Assembly: GCA_964422785.1 (NCBI GenBank) | Contig: CAYRCJ010000012.1 | Span: forward strand, 1-18,341 | Source of the DNA: CAYRCJ01 sp964422785 | Lineage (GTDB): Bacteria > Patescibacteriota > Minisyncoccia > UBA11713 > 2-01-FULL-45-33 | Direction of reading: 5' to 3' | DNA length: 18,341 bases | Part shown: in pieces, positions 1 through 6,193 of the stretch | How positions within the stretch are numbered: position 1 is the first letter of the stretch | Layout of the letters: each line of letters opens with the position of its first letter | Notes under the pieces: generated by a model | What the model was told of the DNA's origin: nothing | What the model saw: the letters and a program-made list of their open reading frames with translations, nothing else | Databases searched by the model: none | Position numbers and translations under genes: made by a program

Positions 1-1
1 T

Positions 2-1678
2 TTTTATGAATTTAAAACTTTTTGGGAGGATGATTTGCTTTACAAAGGAGCTTATATTGTTCAGTGGTGCCCGAAAGACGGCACAGCGATAGAAGATGTG
101 GAAATGGACTACGAAGAAAGAAAAGAAAAATTGTATTACATAAAATACCGTATTGTAGCCCCGATGAGCAATCGAGGCGATAACGATGAGTACATCGTTA
201 TCGCCACCGCCAGGCCGGAGACAATACCGGCCGATGTTGCGATTGCGATTTATCCGGATCATCCGAAATTTAAAAAATATCTCGGCAAGACAGCGATAAA
301 TCCGCTTACTCAAAAAGAAATACCTATAATAGAAGACAAAAGAGTGGATAAAGATTTTGGAACAGGCGCTCTAAAAATAACTCCCGGACATGATCTTCTG
401 GATTATGAGATCGGAAAAGATCACAAACTGGAAATATTGCACGCAGTCGGTAAAGACGGGAGAACCACCGATCTGGACAAAGATCTGGCAGGGCTAAAAA
501 TCGCGGAGGCCAGAATTGTGGCCGCTCAAAAATTAAACAACCTTGGACTGGTGGAAAAAGAAGAAGAGTATGTTCATTCGGTGCCCGTATGCGAAAGATG
601 CGGCACCACCATAGAGCCGTTGATTTCCGAAGAGTGGTTTTTAAAGATGAAAGGACTCGCCCGGACAGCTCTCAAAAATATAGAAAAAATAAATTTTTTC
701 CCGGAAAATTATTCAAAAATTTTATCGGATTGGCTGGGAGAAATCCATGACTGGTCAATTTCCAGATCTTTGTGGTGGGGGCATCGCATACCGGTTTGGT
801 ATTGTGAAAATTGCAACCCGAGGCACGAAGTCGGGAAAGATAAAGACATGATTGTTTCCGAAAACGAGCCGGGGAAAACCTGCCAAACATGCGGCGCCAA
901 GCGATGGGTTCAAGATGAAAAAATACTGGACACCTGGTTCTCCTCCGGGCTTTGGCCAATGGCGACTTTGGGCTGGCCCGCCTTCGCCGAGGCTTCGGCG
1001 GGCAAGCCCTCCGAATTCAAAAATAAATATTTCCCGTGGGATTTTGAAATATCCGCCCCGGAAATAAAATATCTTTGGATATCCAGAATGATAATGCTGA
1101 GCCTGTACTTCACTGGCCAAATACCGTTCAAAAATATGTTCTTTAGCGGAACATTGCGTGATCAGCAAGGAAGAAAATTTTCCAAATCATTGGGAAACGG
1201 GCTTTATCCTCAGCCCTTCATAGAACGTTGGGGGGTAGACGCACTCCGTATGGCACTTTTTACATACTCCGCTCCCAATAGAGACGGGAGGGCTTCTCAA
1301 CAAACGCTGGATGAGCGGTGCAAAAATTTCCGAAATTTTATTACAAAGATTAAGAACATTTCCAGATATATTTTTGAATTGGCGCCCGCCGATGCCGGCA
1401 AAAACTCCGACTTCTCGCATCCTGACGACAAAGAAATTATTGAGGAATTAAATAAAACAATAAAAGAATCCGGCGAAGACATCGAGTCTTTCAATTTGCA
1501 TTTGGCCACAGAAAAAATTTATAACTTCATTTGGCATCAATTCGCGGATCTTTATATCGAAAAGAGCAAAAAAAGAAGAGCCGAGGCCCAGCCGTGTTTA
1601 GAATATGTTTTCGAAAACTCAGTCAGGCTATTGGAGCCGTTTATGCCCTTTACCGCAGAAGACATCAGACAAAAATAA
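2..1678 (+). CDS. valS: Valyl-tRNA synthetase, 5'-truncated by the window edge
   Basis: Class I aminoacyl-tRNA synthetase that charges tRNA-Val in the cytoplasm. The reading frame is open to the left edge (FYEFKTFWEDDLLYKG precedes the first TTG at 35), so the N-terminal part with the HIGH signature is outside the window. Visible parts are the editing-domain region, a CERC knuckle, a second pair of Cys knuckles (CENC and CQTC), the ValRS-typical DTWFSSGLWP stretch, and a KFSKS variant of the KMSKS loop at 1175-1189. An anticodon-binding helical region follows. The DTWFSSGLWP stretch argues for ValRS rather than IleRS, where DVWFDSG would be expected. Two oddities: about 11 residues (AFAEASAGKPS) encoded by a GC-rich palindrome are inserted after the TLGWP stretch, and the protein stops soon after the FMPF motif, so the usual C-terminal end and coiled-coil arm appear to be absent. 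Confidence 0.95.
   Translation, partial: FYEFKTFWEDDLLYKGAYIVQWCPKDGTAIEDVEMDYEERKEKLYYIKYRIVAPMSNRGDNDEYIVIATARPETIPADVAIAIYPDHPKFKKYLGKTAINPLTQKEIPIIEDKRVDKDFGTGALKITPGHDLLDYEIGKDHKLEILHAVGKDGRTTDLDKDLAGLKIAEARIVAAQKLNNLGLVEKEEEYVHSVPVCERCGTTIEPLISEEWFLKMKGLARTALKNIEKINFFPENYSKILSDWLGEIHDWSISRSLWWGHRIPVWYCENCNPRHEVGKDKDMIVSENEPGKTCQTCGAKRWVQDEKILDTWFSSGLWPMATLGWPAFAEASAGKPSEFKNKYFPWDFEISAPEIKYLWISRMIMLSLYFTGQIPFKNMFFSGTLRDQQGRKFSKSLGNGLYPQPFIERWGVDALRMALFTYSAPNRDGRASQQTLDERCKNFRNFITKIKNISRYIFELAPADAGKNSDFSHPDDKEIIEELNKTIKESGEDIESFNLHLATEKIYNFIWHQFADLYIEKSKKRRAEAQPCLEYVFENSVRLLEPFMPFTAEDIRQK
976..1008. repeat. GC-rich palindromic insert inside valS
   Basis: GCCCGCC at 976-982 pairs with GGCGGGC at 997-1003. 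An alternative stem is CGCCGA (985-990) with TCGGCG (995-1000) around a GGCT loop. The element is read in frame as AFAEASAGKP, at a place where ValRS proteins normally have only a short, variable link. I recall this peptide, and its antisense readings GLPAEASAKAG and RRSLGEGG, recurring in unrelated Parcubacteria proteins. That is from memory and not a search result. It is comparable in kind to Rickettsia palindromic elements. Confidence 0.6.
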
Positions 1679-1687
1679 ACATATAAT
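1659..1687 (+). promoter_or_regulatory. Candidate promoter of the prsW gene, predicted leaderless
   Basis: A perfect -10 box TATAAT lies at 1682-1687, and 17 nt upstream is AAGACA (1659-1664), which matches TTGACA at four of six positions. The ATG is at 1694, only 6 nt after the -10 box, so transcription would begin at or next to the start codon. The -35 lies inside the end of valS. Confidence 0.5.
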
Positions 1688-1693
1688 TATAGT

Positions 1694-2452
1694 ATGAGCC
1701 TTCTCTCTTATGCTTTTTTTATATTTTGCCTGGGATTTTTGCCGCCGGTCTTTTGGTTATGGTTTTGGCTGAAAGAAGACATTCACCCTGAACCCAAAAA
1801 AGAAATAGCCATAGTATTTGGGGCCGGAATGTTCGCGGTGGTTATCGCCCTTGTCCTGGAAAGCACCTTTCTGCAGCTTAATGAAATGTTCAGGGGCGCC
1901 ATTGGATACGGCCTGCTTGCGTTTCAACTTCTTAATCTTTTGATTTTTTCTTTTATCGAAGAAAGCGTCAAGGCGGGGGCCGCTTTTTTTACGGGCCTCA
2001 AAAGCAAGTACTTCGACGAGCCGGAAGACGGGATGGTTTACATGATAACGGCCGCGCTTGGCTTCGCGGCGCTGGAAAACGCTCTTTTTATATCAAGCGC
2101 TTTGAAATCCGGCTTAAGCGAGTCTGTTTTGGTAAGCGCGTTTAGGTTTATAAACGCAATTTTGCTCCATGTATCCACATCTGCCCTGGTTGGATCGAGT
2201 TTTGCATTTTCTTTCTTTCATAAAAGTCGTAGAATAAAGGAGTTCGTAATAGCGTTGATCGTTGCGACGTTATTGCACGCGCTTTATAACTTTTTTATAA
2301 TAAATAGTGTGGAGAGTATGGGTCAAACCGTATTCGACACAATATTTGTTCAGTTTAGAGCAACATTTTTGGTAGTGATTGCGTCGGTAACAGCTCTAAT
2401 TTTATTCGAAAAAGCTAAAAACGAGGGCTCTAGCCTTCAAACTATAAAATAA
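1694..2452 (+). CDS. PrsW-family intramembrane metalloprotease
   Basis: Multi-pass membrane protein of 252 aa with about seven hydrophobic segments. It carries the family motifs of PrsW (peptidase family M82): EESVK at residues 89-93, a Glu in GFAALEN at 123-129, a His at 159 inside a hydrophobic helix, and HALYN at 195-199. In Bacillus, PrsW makes the site-1 cut in the anti-sigma factor RsiW; the substrate here is unknown and no anti-sigma gene is visible nearby. The gene starts 15 nt after valS and ends 2 nt before the Hsp20 gene, so these two probably form one transcript. There is no Shine-Dalgarno sequence, but a TATAAT box sits 6 nt before the ATG. PrsW-like proteins are diverse, so the precise role is uncertain, but the family call is firm. 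Confidence 0.85.
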   Translation: MSLLSYAFFIFCLGFLPPVFWLWFWLKEDIHPEPKKEIAIVFGAGMFAVVIALVLESTFLQLNEMFRGAIGYGLLAFQLLNLLIFSFIEESVKAGAAFFTGLKSKYFDEPEDGMVYMITAALGFAALENALFISSALKSGLSESVLVSAFRFINAILLHVSTSALVGSSFAFSFFHKSRRIKEFVIALIVATLLHALYNFFIINSVESMGQTVFDTIFVQFRATFLVVIASVTALILFEKAKNEGSSLQTIK

Positions 2453-2454
2453 AT

Positions 2455-2925
2455 ATGGAAAAAATGTCTTTTTTTGAGAGATTAACCGGCTCAGTTAAGG
2501 TGGCTGACAGCGAGTTGGAAACACATCACAGGGCTCATGTGAGCGAGGTTGCGAGTAAAAAAATTCCGCAGCAAGAGATAGCGATGGAAGACGAGGAGGG
2601 GCAGCTGACTGTGGATATGTGGCAAAATCAGAATGAAATTTTGATACAAGCAATTGTCGGCGGAATAAAACCGGAAGATTTGGATGTTTCAATTTCTCAC
2701 GATATGGTGACCATCCGCGGAAAACGCGAAAAAAGCAAAGAGATTTCCGGAACCGATTATTTCTACCAGGAACTCTATTGGGGATCTTTTTCAAGATCAA
2801 TTCTCCTGCCTCAAGAAATAGACACAGAGGAATCAGAAGCCACAATCAAACACGGACTTCTTACAATCAAGCTTCCGAAGCTGGATAAAGCAAAAATCCA
2901 AAAACTCAGAGTAAAAAATGAGTAA
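2455..2925 (+). CDS. Hsp20 / alpha-crystallin small heat-shock protein
   Basis: ATP-independent holdase chaperone of 156 aa. The alpha-crystallin domain spans roughly residues 53-145. It contains the PEDLDVSISHDMVTIRGKRE strand pair and a final GLLTIKLPK strand, which is the family's GVL signature with Leu instead of Val. The N-terminal arm of about 50 residues is polar and variable, as usual. The ATG lies 2 nt after the prsW stop, so translation is probably coupled. A second in-frame ATG at 2464 is an alternative start, since no clear Shine-Dalgarno sequence supports either. A rho-independent terminator begins 4 nt after the stop codon. Confidence 0.93.
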   Translation: MEKMSFFERLTGSVKVADSELETHHRAHVSEVASKKIPQQEIAMEDEEGQLTVDMWQNQNEILIQAIVGGIKPEDLDVSISHDMVTIRGKREKSKEISGTDYFYQELYWGSFSRSILLPQEIDTEESEATIKHGLLTIKLPKLDKAKIQKLRVKNE

Positions 2926-2928
2926 AAA

Positions 2929-2957
2929 ATGCCCCGATAGCCATCGGGGCATTTTTT
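2929..2957. terminator. Rho-independent terminator, probably bidirectional
   Basis: ATGCCCCGAT (2929-2938) pairs with ATCGGGGCAT (2943-2952) around an AGCC loop, followed by a T-run. The left side is A-rich, so it can also terminate the convergent minus-strand gene whose stop codon is at 2957-2959. Confidence 0.9.
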
Positions 2958-3574
2958 TATTTAGCCAGTTTAAAACTGGAAATTATCGCGCGGAAAAACT
3001 TATCTTCATCTTTGGGCTGTATAATTCCGGGGACTTTAAGATATTCTTCGCTATTAGTGATGGATCCGCTTAGCTCGGTAATGAGAGAGCGCCTCACCAC
3101 CAACATTTTGTCGGAAGATAACGGAAAATAATAATCCAAGTAACCGCATCCTTCCACGCCCATCCATACTGTATAGCCATTAAGCGAGCCGATGCTTACA
3201 AGCCTTGAGTCGCCATCTTTTATCGGAACTGTTTTGGGATCTTTGATTTCCAACAAAATATCGAAATCAACTATATCTTTCAACGAGCTCTCGCTATCCA
3301 ACGGATCACCCTTAAAGTCGCATGGGTTTTGGTGTTTATAAGGAACGCTGTGGCTTAAATGGATGCTTTTTGTTTCTTGGCCAAATTCAATTCTCGGCTT
3401 GTCTTGAATGGAAAAAATAGACGGATATCTCAAATAAAATCCGTCGGATTTATTTTGATAAACTTTCCACTCCATCTGCGGCCTGCTTTGCCCGGCCAAA
3501 ATAATCAGCGCCAGCATTCCCAAAAGCAAAACTCCGGCAAAAAGAATATTCAAAGAAATGTTTAAGAGTTTCAT
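2957..3574 (-). CDS. Membrane-anchored exported protein, unknown function
   Basis: Not recognised as a named family. The 205-aa protein begins with a hydrophobic helix (about residues 8-27, flanked by one Lys at the start) that would act as a signal anchor or signal peptide. The rest is a soluble extracytoplasmic domain. It contains a GFYLRYPSIF stretch and a C-terminal AIISSFKL strand. This resembles the general layout of many small exported proteins that begin with a (G)F-x-(F/L)-x-YP motif. Two Cys (in NPCDF and EGCGY) could form a disulfide. A GGAG Shine-Dalgarno sequence (complement of 3580-3583) lies 5 nt before the ATG, and a TATAAT box (complement of 3603-3608) lies farther upstream. 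Unlike several neighbours, this gene therefore has a conventional leader. Confidence 0.75.
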   Translation of the reverse strand: MKLLNISLNILFAGVLLLGMLALIILAGQSRPQMEWKVYQNKSDGFYLRYPSIFSIQDKPRIEFGQETKSIHLSHSVPYKHQNPCDFKGDPLDSESSLKDIVDFDILLEIKDPKTVPIKDGDSRLVSIGSLNGYTVWMGVEGCGYLDYYFPLSSDKMLVVRRSLITELSGSITNSEEYLKVPGIIQPKDEDKFFRAIISSFKLAK

Positions 3575-3602
3575 TTTTTCTCCACTATCTAACTTGGAGA
3601 AT

Positions 3603-3608
3603 ATTATA
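3603..3608 (-). promoter_or_regulatory. -10 box for the 2957-3574 gene
   Basis: TATAAT on the minus strand, about 28 nt upstream of the ATG at 3574. A TTGACT hexamer (complement of 3621-3626) is present but only 12 nt away, which is too close for a standard -35. The promoter is therefore judged mainly on the -10 box. Confidence 0.35.
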
Positions 3609-3644
3609 TACGCAAAGAAAAGTCAAAGCTGGTATTGCTCCAAG

Positions 3645-4610
3645 CTAAACTAAATAATCTTTATGAATTGAAAAATATTTTTTGGAATCTCTTTCAAAAT
3701 TTTGCAGATATTCCAGCTTAACATCTGGGTATTTAATTGAGGCTAACGGGATCAAAAACATTCTTTTGGGATTTTTCGGTCTGCCACCAACTCCGATTAC
3801 CACAAAAACGGGTATGTCATTTTTTTGTGAGAAACTTTGATACTTATCAATCTGATCTTCGTAAGCCCAGAGAATTGTTTTGTATTCCTTTTCTTTATAT
3901 TTACACTCCACCGCGATTTTCTTATTCGTTCTCCGGTGGATAAAGACAAAATCGGGATTGCTATACGATTCAACCCACCGACCGAGTTTTCTGTAGGCAT
4001 TGCTTTCTGCAAGACGCCACTCCTGTTTACTAAAAAGTCGTTCAATGTAGCCTTCAAAAGTTGATCCCTTAATCTGTTTTCGGCGATAAAAAATAAAACC
4101 AAAGTAAAAAGCCGCTGCAACAAACAATGGAATTAAAGCCGCGAGAATAATATTTATTTTTTGCAAGGATTCATTTTTCAAAATTCCCTTGCCAACATAA
4201 TTAATAAGCAAATCTGTATATTCTTCTCCTGTGAGGACTACTTTAATATTTTTCCCCGAAGCAACAATAGCATCATCTAGATTGATACCATCAACATAGA
4301 GCTTTTTATGATATTCGCCATTTACTACAATTTCATCGTTTTTTACAAAAAATAACTTATCTTGACTCACAACTCGAACGATGTATTCTCCATCGTCAGT
4401 AACCTGAAAGCTATAAACATATTTTGAGCCCTGTAAAGTAGTATCGTCTAATACCTCGTAGACTTTGCCGTGTATAGAAACTTCTTTATTGTCACAGCTG
4501 TCAGCATTCTCAAAAATTTCTTTCAAAGAATTACATGACTGCGCGAAAGCTGAACTGGTCATCAGAAAACTGAACATGGCCACAACTAAAATCCGTAAAA
4601 AGTATTTCAT
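3645..4610 (-). CDS. Signal peptide / OB-fold-like / TM / PD-(D/E)XK nuclease-like protein
   Basis: Three-part protein of 321 aa. Residues 1-23 are a signal peptide ending in AFA. Residues about 25-125 are a beta-rich domain with an OB-fold-like pattern (EVSIHGKV, YVYSFQV, DEIVVNGEY). Residues 152-175 are a TM helix followed by YRRKQIKG, which by the positive-inside rule puts the C-terminus in the cytoplasm. The C-terminal domain has a restriction-endonuclease-like core: E186 in FEGYIE, P219-D220, then E235-C-K237 in AVECKYK, and a later QIDKY helix. The predicted form is an outside OB domain tethered to an inside nuclease. The gene starts 15 nt downstream of tRNA-Arg, and a TAAAAT box lies 5 nt before the ATG. 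The role is unknown; defence, DNA uptake and envelope sensing are all possible. The nuclease fold is a motif-level call and activity is not shown. Confidence 0.75.
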   Translation of the reverse strand: MKYFLRILVVAMFSFLMTSSAFAQSCNSLKEIFENADSCDNKEVSIHGKVYEVLDDTTLQGSKYVYSFQVTDDGEYIVRVVSQDKLFFVKNDEIVVNGEYHKKLYVDGINLDDAIVASGKNIKVVLTGEEYTDLLINYVGKGILKNESLQKINIILAALIPLFVAAAFYFGFIFYRRKQIKGSTFEGYIERLFSKQEWRLAESNAYRKLGRWVESYSNPDFVFIHRRTNKKIAVECKYKEKEYKTILWAYEDQIDKYQSFSQKNDIPVFVVIGVGGRPKNPKRMFLIPLASIKYPDVKLEYLQNFERDSKKYFSIHKDYLV

Positions 4611-4615
4611 AAATT

Positions 4616-4621
4616 ATTTTA
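4616..4621 (-). promoter_or_regulatory. -10-like box directly before the nuclease start codon
   Basis: TAAAAT on the minus strand lies 5 nt upstream of the ATG at 4610, within the 15-nt gap after the tRNA-Arg CCA end. Any -35 would lie inside the tRNA gene. The spacing predicts a leaderless mRNA. Confidence 0.4.
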
Positions 4622-4625
4622 TACT

Positions 4626-4700
4626 TGGTGCCCCTGGAGGGAATCGAACCCCCATCAATGCCTTAGAAGAGCACTGCTCTATCCATTGAGCTACAAGGGC
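4626..4700 (-). tRNA. tRNA-Arg, anticodon TCT
   Basis: A complete cloverleaf can be folded by eye: acceptor GCCCTTG / CAGGGGC, D-stem GCTC / GAGC, anticodon loop CTTCTAA with anticodon TCT (reads AGA), a 4-nt variable loop TGAT, T-stem GGGGG / CCCTC around TTCGATT, discriminator A, and an encoded CCA end. The anticodon stem has two G-T wobbles. It lies between the pilus operon and the nuclease gene, on the same strand as both. Confidence 0.95.
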
Positions 4701-4720
4701 ATAAAATATCAATTGAACTT

Positions 4721-4792
4721 TTGCCACTTAAACTGTAGAGCACTGGCAATCCTGCGTTAGAGCAGGATTGCTCCATTGAGCTACAGAGGCAA
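4721..4792. repeat. tRNA-derived long imperfect palindrome
   Basis: Three nested stems line up: TTGCC (4721-4725) with GGCAA (4788-4792), CTGTAG (4733-4738) with CTACAG (4781-4786), and GCAATCCTGC (4746-4755) with GCAGGATTGC (4762-4771), with loop GTTAGA. On the minus strand it begins like a tRNA (GCCTCTGTAGCTCAATGGA) and shares 14 nt exactly with tRNA-Arg (4772-4785 and 4682-4695). It has no T-arm, no CCA, and a shrunken D-loop. The other arm resembles the 3' half of a D-arm (TAGAGCACTGG) in inverted orientation. It could be a rearranged tRNA remnant or a structured RNA. Confidence 0.6.
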
Positions 4793-4817
4793 GAAGCTTA
4801 ACAGAGTTTATTTTGCT

Positions 4818-5111
4818 CTAAAACGGGTTTTTTATCAAGGGATATTGGGGATTATCCAGAAAATCCTGATAGGCTTTTATTTTTTTGCCGGCCTCGACCA
4901 GGTTAGTTTTTTTGAGATAAACCACCCCGCCAACGTCTCCGGATAAAGTCACGGATTTTTGAAGAAAAATATTGTTGTAAACCCAGAAATCAATAAACAG
5001 AAAAGATACCAAAAAGATTCCGGCCGCGATGACCTCCAAAATCCATATTTTATTTATGGCAATCGGGGCGGATGGCCCGCTTTTTTTTGAAAATAATTCC
5101 TTTAGATTCAT
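4818..5111 (-). CDS. Small one-TM protein at the end of the pil operon
   Basis: 97 aa. A short cytoplasmic N-terminus (about 20 residues) is followed by one TM helix (about 22-42) and an extracytoplasmic tail with a VTLSGDVGGVVYL beta stretch and a Pro-rich end. Its ATG overlaps the pilO stop as ATGA (5108-5111), so it is translationally coupled to PilO. It occupies the place where pilP lies in Gram-negative pilMNOPQ operons. However, it is shorter than PilP, it is not an obvious lipoprotein, and no PilQ is present. I do not recognise a family. A helper of the PilN/PilO membrane complex is a reasonable inference from position only. Confidence 0.75.
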   Translation of the reverse strand: MNLKELFSKKSGPSAPIAINKIWILEVIAAGIFLVSFLFIDFWVYNNIFLQKSVTLSGDVGGVVYLKKTNLVEAGKKIKAYQDFLDNPQYPLIKNPF

Positions 5112-5632
5112 ATACTTCTGAAGTTAAAAATAATAAAATTCGCCGCCGCTCTTATTGTTTTGGAATTTTCCGATACCGGGGCGATTGAAACATTGTCCAA
5201 AATACCAGAGTACTGGAGGTTGTCCAGGAGTACAAAAAATTTGGCGATTGATGCAAAGTCTCCGTCGATGGTAAAACTGATACTCGCGCCTACCGGCGAA
5301 CCGGGAAGAGTGGCGTTCTCGGCTTTGAATTTTACACCGGTTTTTTGAGCCACAGATTCAAGGGTTTTTACAAAATCAACAAATTCTTTTTCGGACAATA
5401 GAGTTTTTTGGAGAGCGGAAATCTCTCCGTCAAAATCCTTCAGGCTCTGCCTCGAACCGGAAAAATCTTTTTCCTTTTTTTCCAATACGGCTATCTGATA
5501 AAGCTGATCGGCTATATTTTTACTCTCGCCTTGAATTTTGAGATACAAAAGCATAGAAACAAAAATCAAAACCAAAATAGCGGCCGAGGCAAGAAAAATA
5601 ATCTTTGATAAATTTTTATTAATTATTTGCAT
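5108..5632 (-). CDS. pilO: Type IV pilus inner-membrane alignment protein PilO
   Basis: 174-aa bitopic membrane protein. The TM helix is at about residues 10-31, the coiled coil at about 35-80, and a PilO-type ferredoxin-like domain runs from about 85 to the end (AQKTGVKFKAENA, then SFTIDGDFASIAKFFVLLDN, then DNVSIAP). In characterised systems PilO dimerises with PilN and links the cytoplasmic PilM/PilB machinery to the pilus channel. It overlaps pilN by 14 nt at its start and the 97-aa gene by 4 nt at its end. The family call combines fold pattern and gene order, because PilO proteins are poorly conserved in sequence. Confidence 0.87.
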   Translation of the reverse strand: MQIINKNLSKIIFLASAAILVLIFVSMLLYLKIQGESKNIADQLYQIAVLEKKEKDFSGSRQSLKDFDGEISALQKTLLSEKEFVDFVKTLESVAQKTGVKFKAENATLPGSPVGASISFTIDGDFASIAKFFVLLDNLQYSGILDNVSIAPVSENSKTIRAAANFIIFNFRSI

Positions 5633-6191
5633 GGTAGCTGTAAGATTCCGGCTTTATGGAAAGATCGAGCGAAAAACTGACCCTTGATTCTGATAAAAGA
5701 TTTGTGATCGGAGAGTTGATTGAAGAAAAATCCGACAATGTGTTGAGGTTGTTAATATAAGACAGCAAATTTTCCCTTTTGTCTGCTTTGCCGGTTAAGG
5801 TTATCAGAAACAAGCCGTTGGCGTTTTTTTTGAGCTCAATGGAAACAAGCCTGACGCCTTCCGGGAGAGAATTCGCGGCCCCGATGACAAGTTTGGAAAA
5901 AGAATTCCTTTGTTGCTCGCCGGCCTCAAAAAGTTGGACATTTTTATTGATGTAGTTGATATTGCTTTCCATGGAACTCAATTGTAATTTTTGAATTACC
6001 GATTCTTCGGCCTGCAGGCGGCGGGCCACTTCATCCTTGGAGAAAAGCACCACTAAATAAGATGGAATCATAAAAACTATCCCCACAACCGATGAAACTA
6101 TCAAAAGAGAAAATAGGGCCAGCAAAAGCCTGGATATTTTTTCACCGCGGCGAATCTTGATATATGCGTTATTTAAAATTTCGCTGTCCAT
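5619..6191 (-). CDS. pilN: Type IV pilus assembly protein PilN
   Basis: 190-aa bitopic inner-membrane protein. The short N-terminal cytoplasmic part is where PilN proteins bind PilM, here with ILNNAYIKIRRGEKISR instead of the common INLLPWR-like motif. The TM is at about residues 21-51, a coiled coil follows, and a small alpha/beta domain ends the protein (LPEGVRLVSIELKKNANG, then FLITLTGKADKRENLLSYI, typical of PilN). The gene starts 2 nt after the pilM stop and overlaps pilO by 14 nt, so the three are co-translated. The weak PilM-binding motif is noted but does not change the call. Confidence 0.88.
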   Translation of the reverse strand: MDSEILNNAYIKIRRGEKISRLLLALFSLLIVSSVVGIVFMIPSYLVVLFSKDEVARRLQAEESVIQKLQLSSMESNINYINKNVQLFEAGEQQRNSFSKLVIGAANSLPEGVRLVSIELKKNANGLFLITLTGKADKRENLLSYINNLNTLSDFSSINSPITNLLSESRVSFSLDLSIKPESYSYHANN

Positions 6192-6193
6192 AT

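Noticed and set aside
852..1067. Plus-strand frame with PPSPRLRRASPPN
   Set aside because: It overlaps valS in another frame and has no initiation signal.
755..1168. Minus-strand open frame across valS, including RRSLGEGGPA
   Set aside because: It is antisense to valS, and its low-complexity part is only the reverse reading of the palindromic insert.
4465..4689. Plus-strand open frame ending in GAPGGNRTPI...
   Set aside because: It reads through the antisense of tRNA-Arg and of the nuclease gene. This peptide is a common artefact of translating tRNA antisense.
4721..4792. A complete second tRNA gene
   Set aside because: It has no T-arm, no CCA, a 4-nt D-loop and no consistent 7-nt anticodon loop on either strand.
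4721..4792. Rho-independent terminator of the pilus operon
   Set aside because: The hairpin is long but imperfect, and no T-run follows it on the minus strand.
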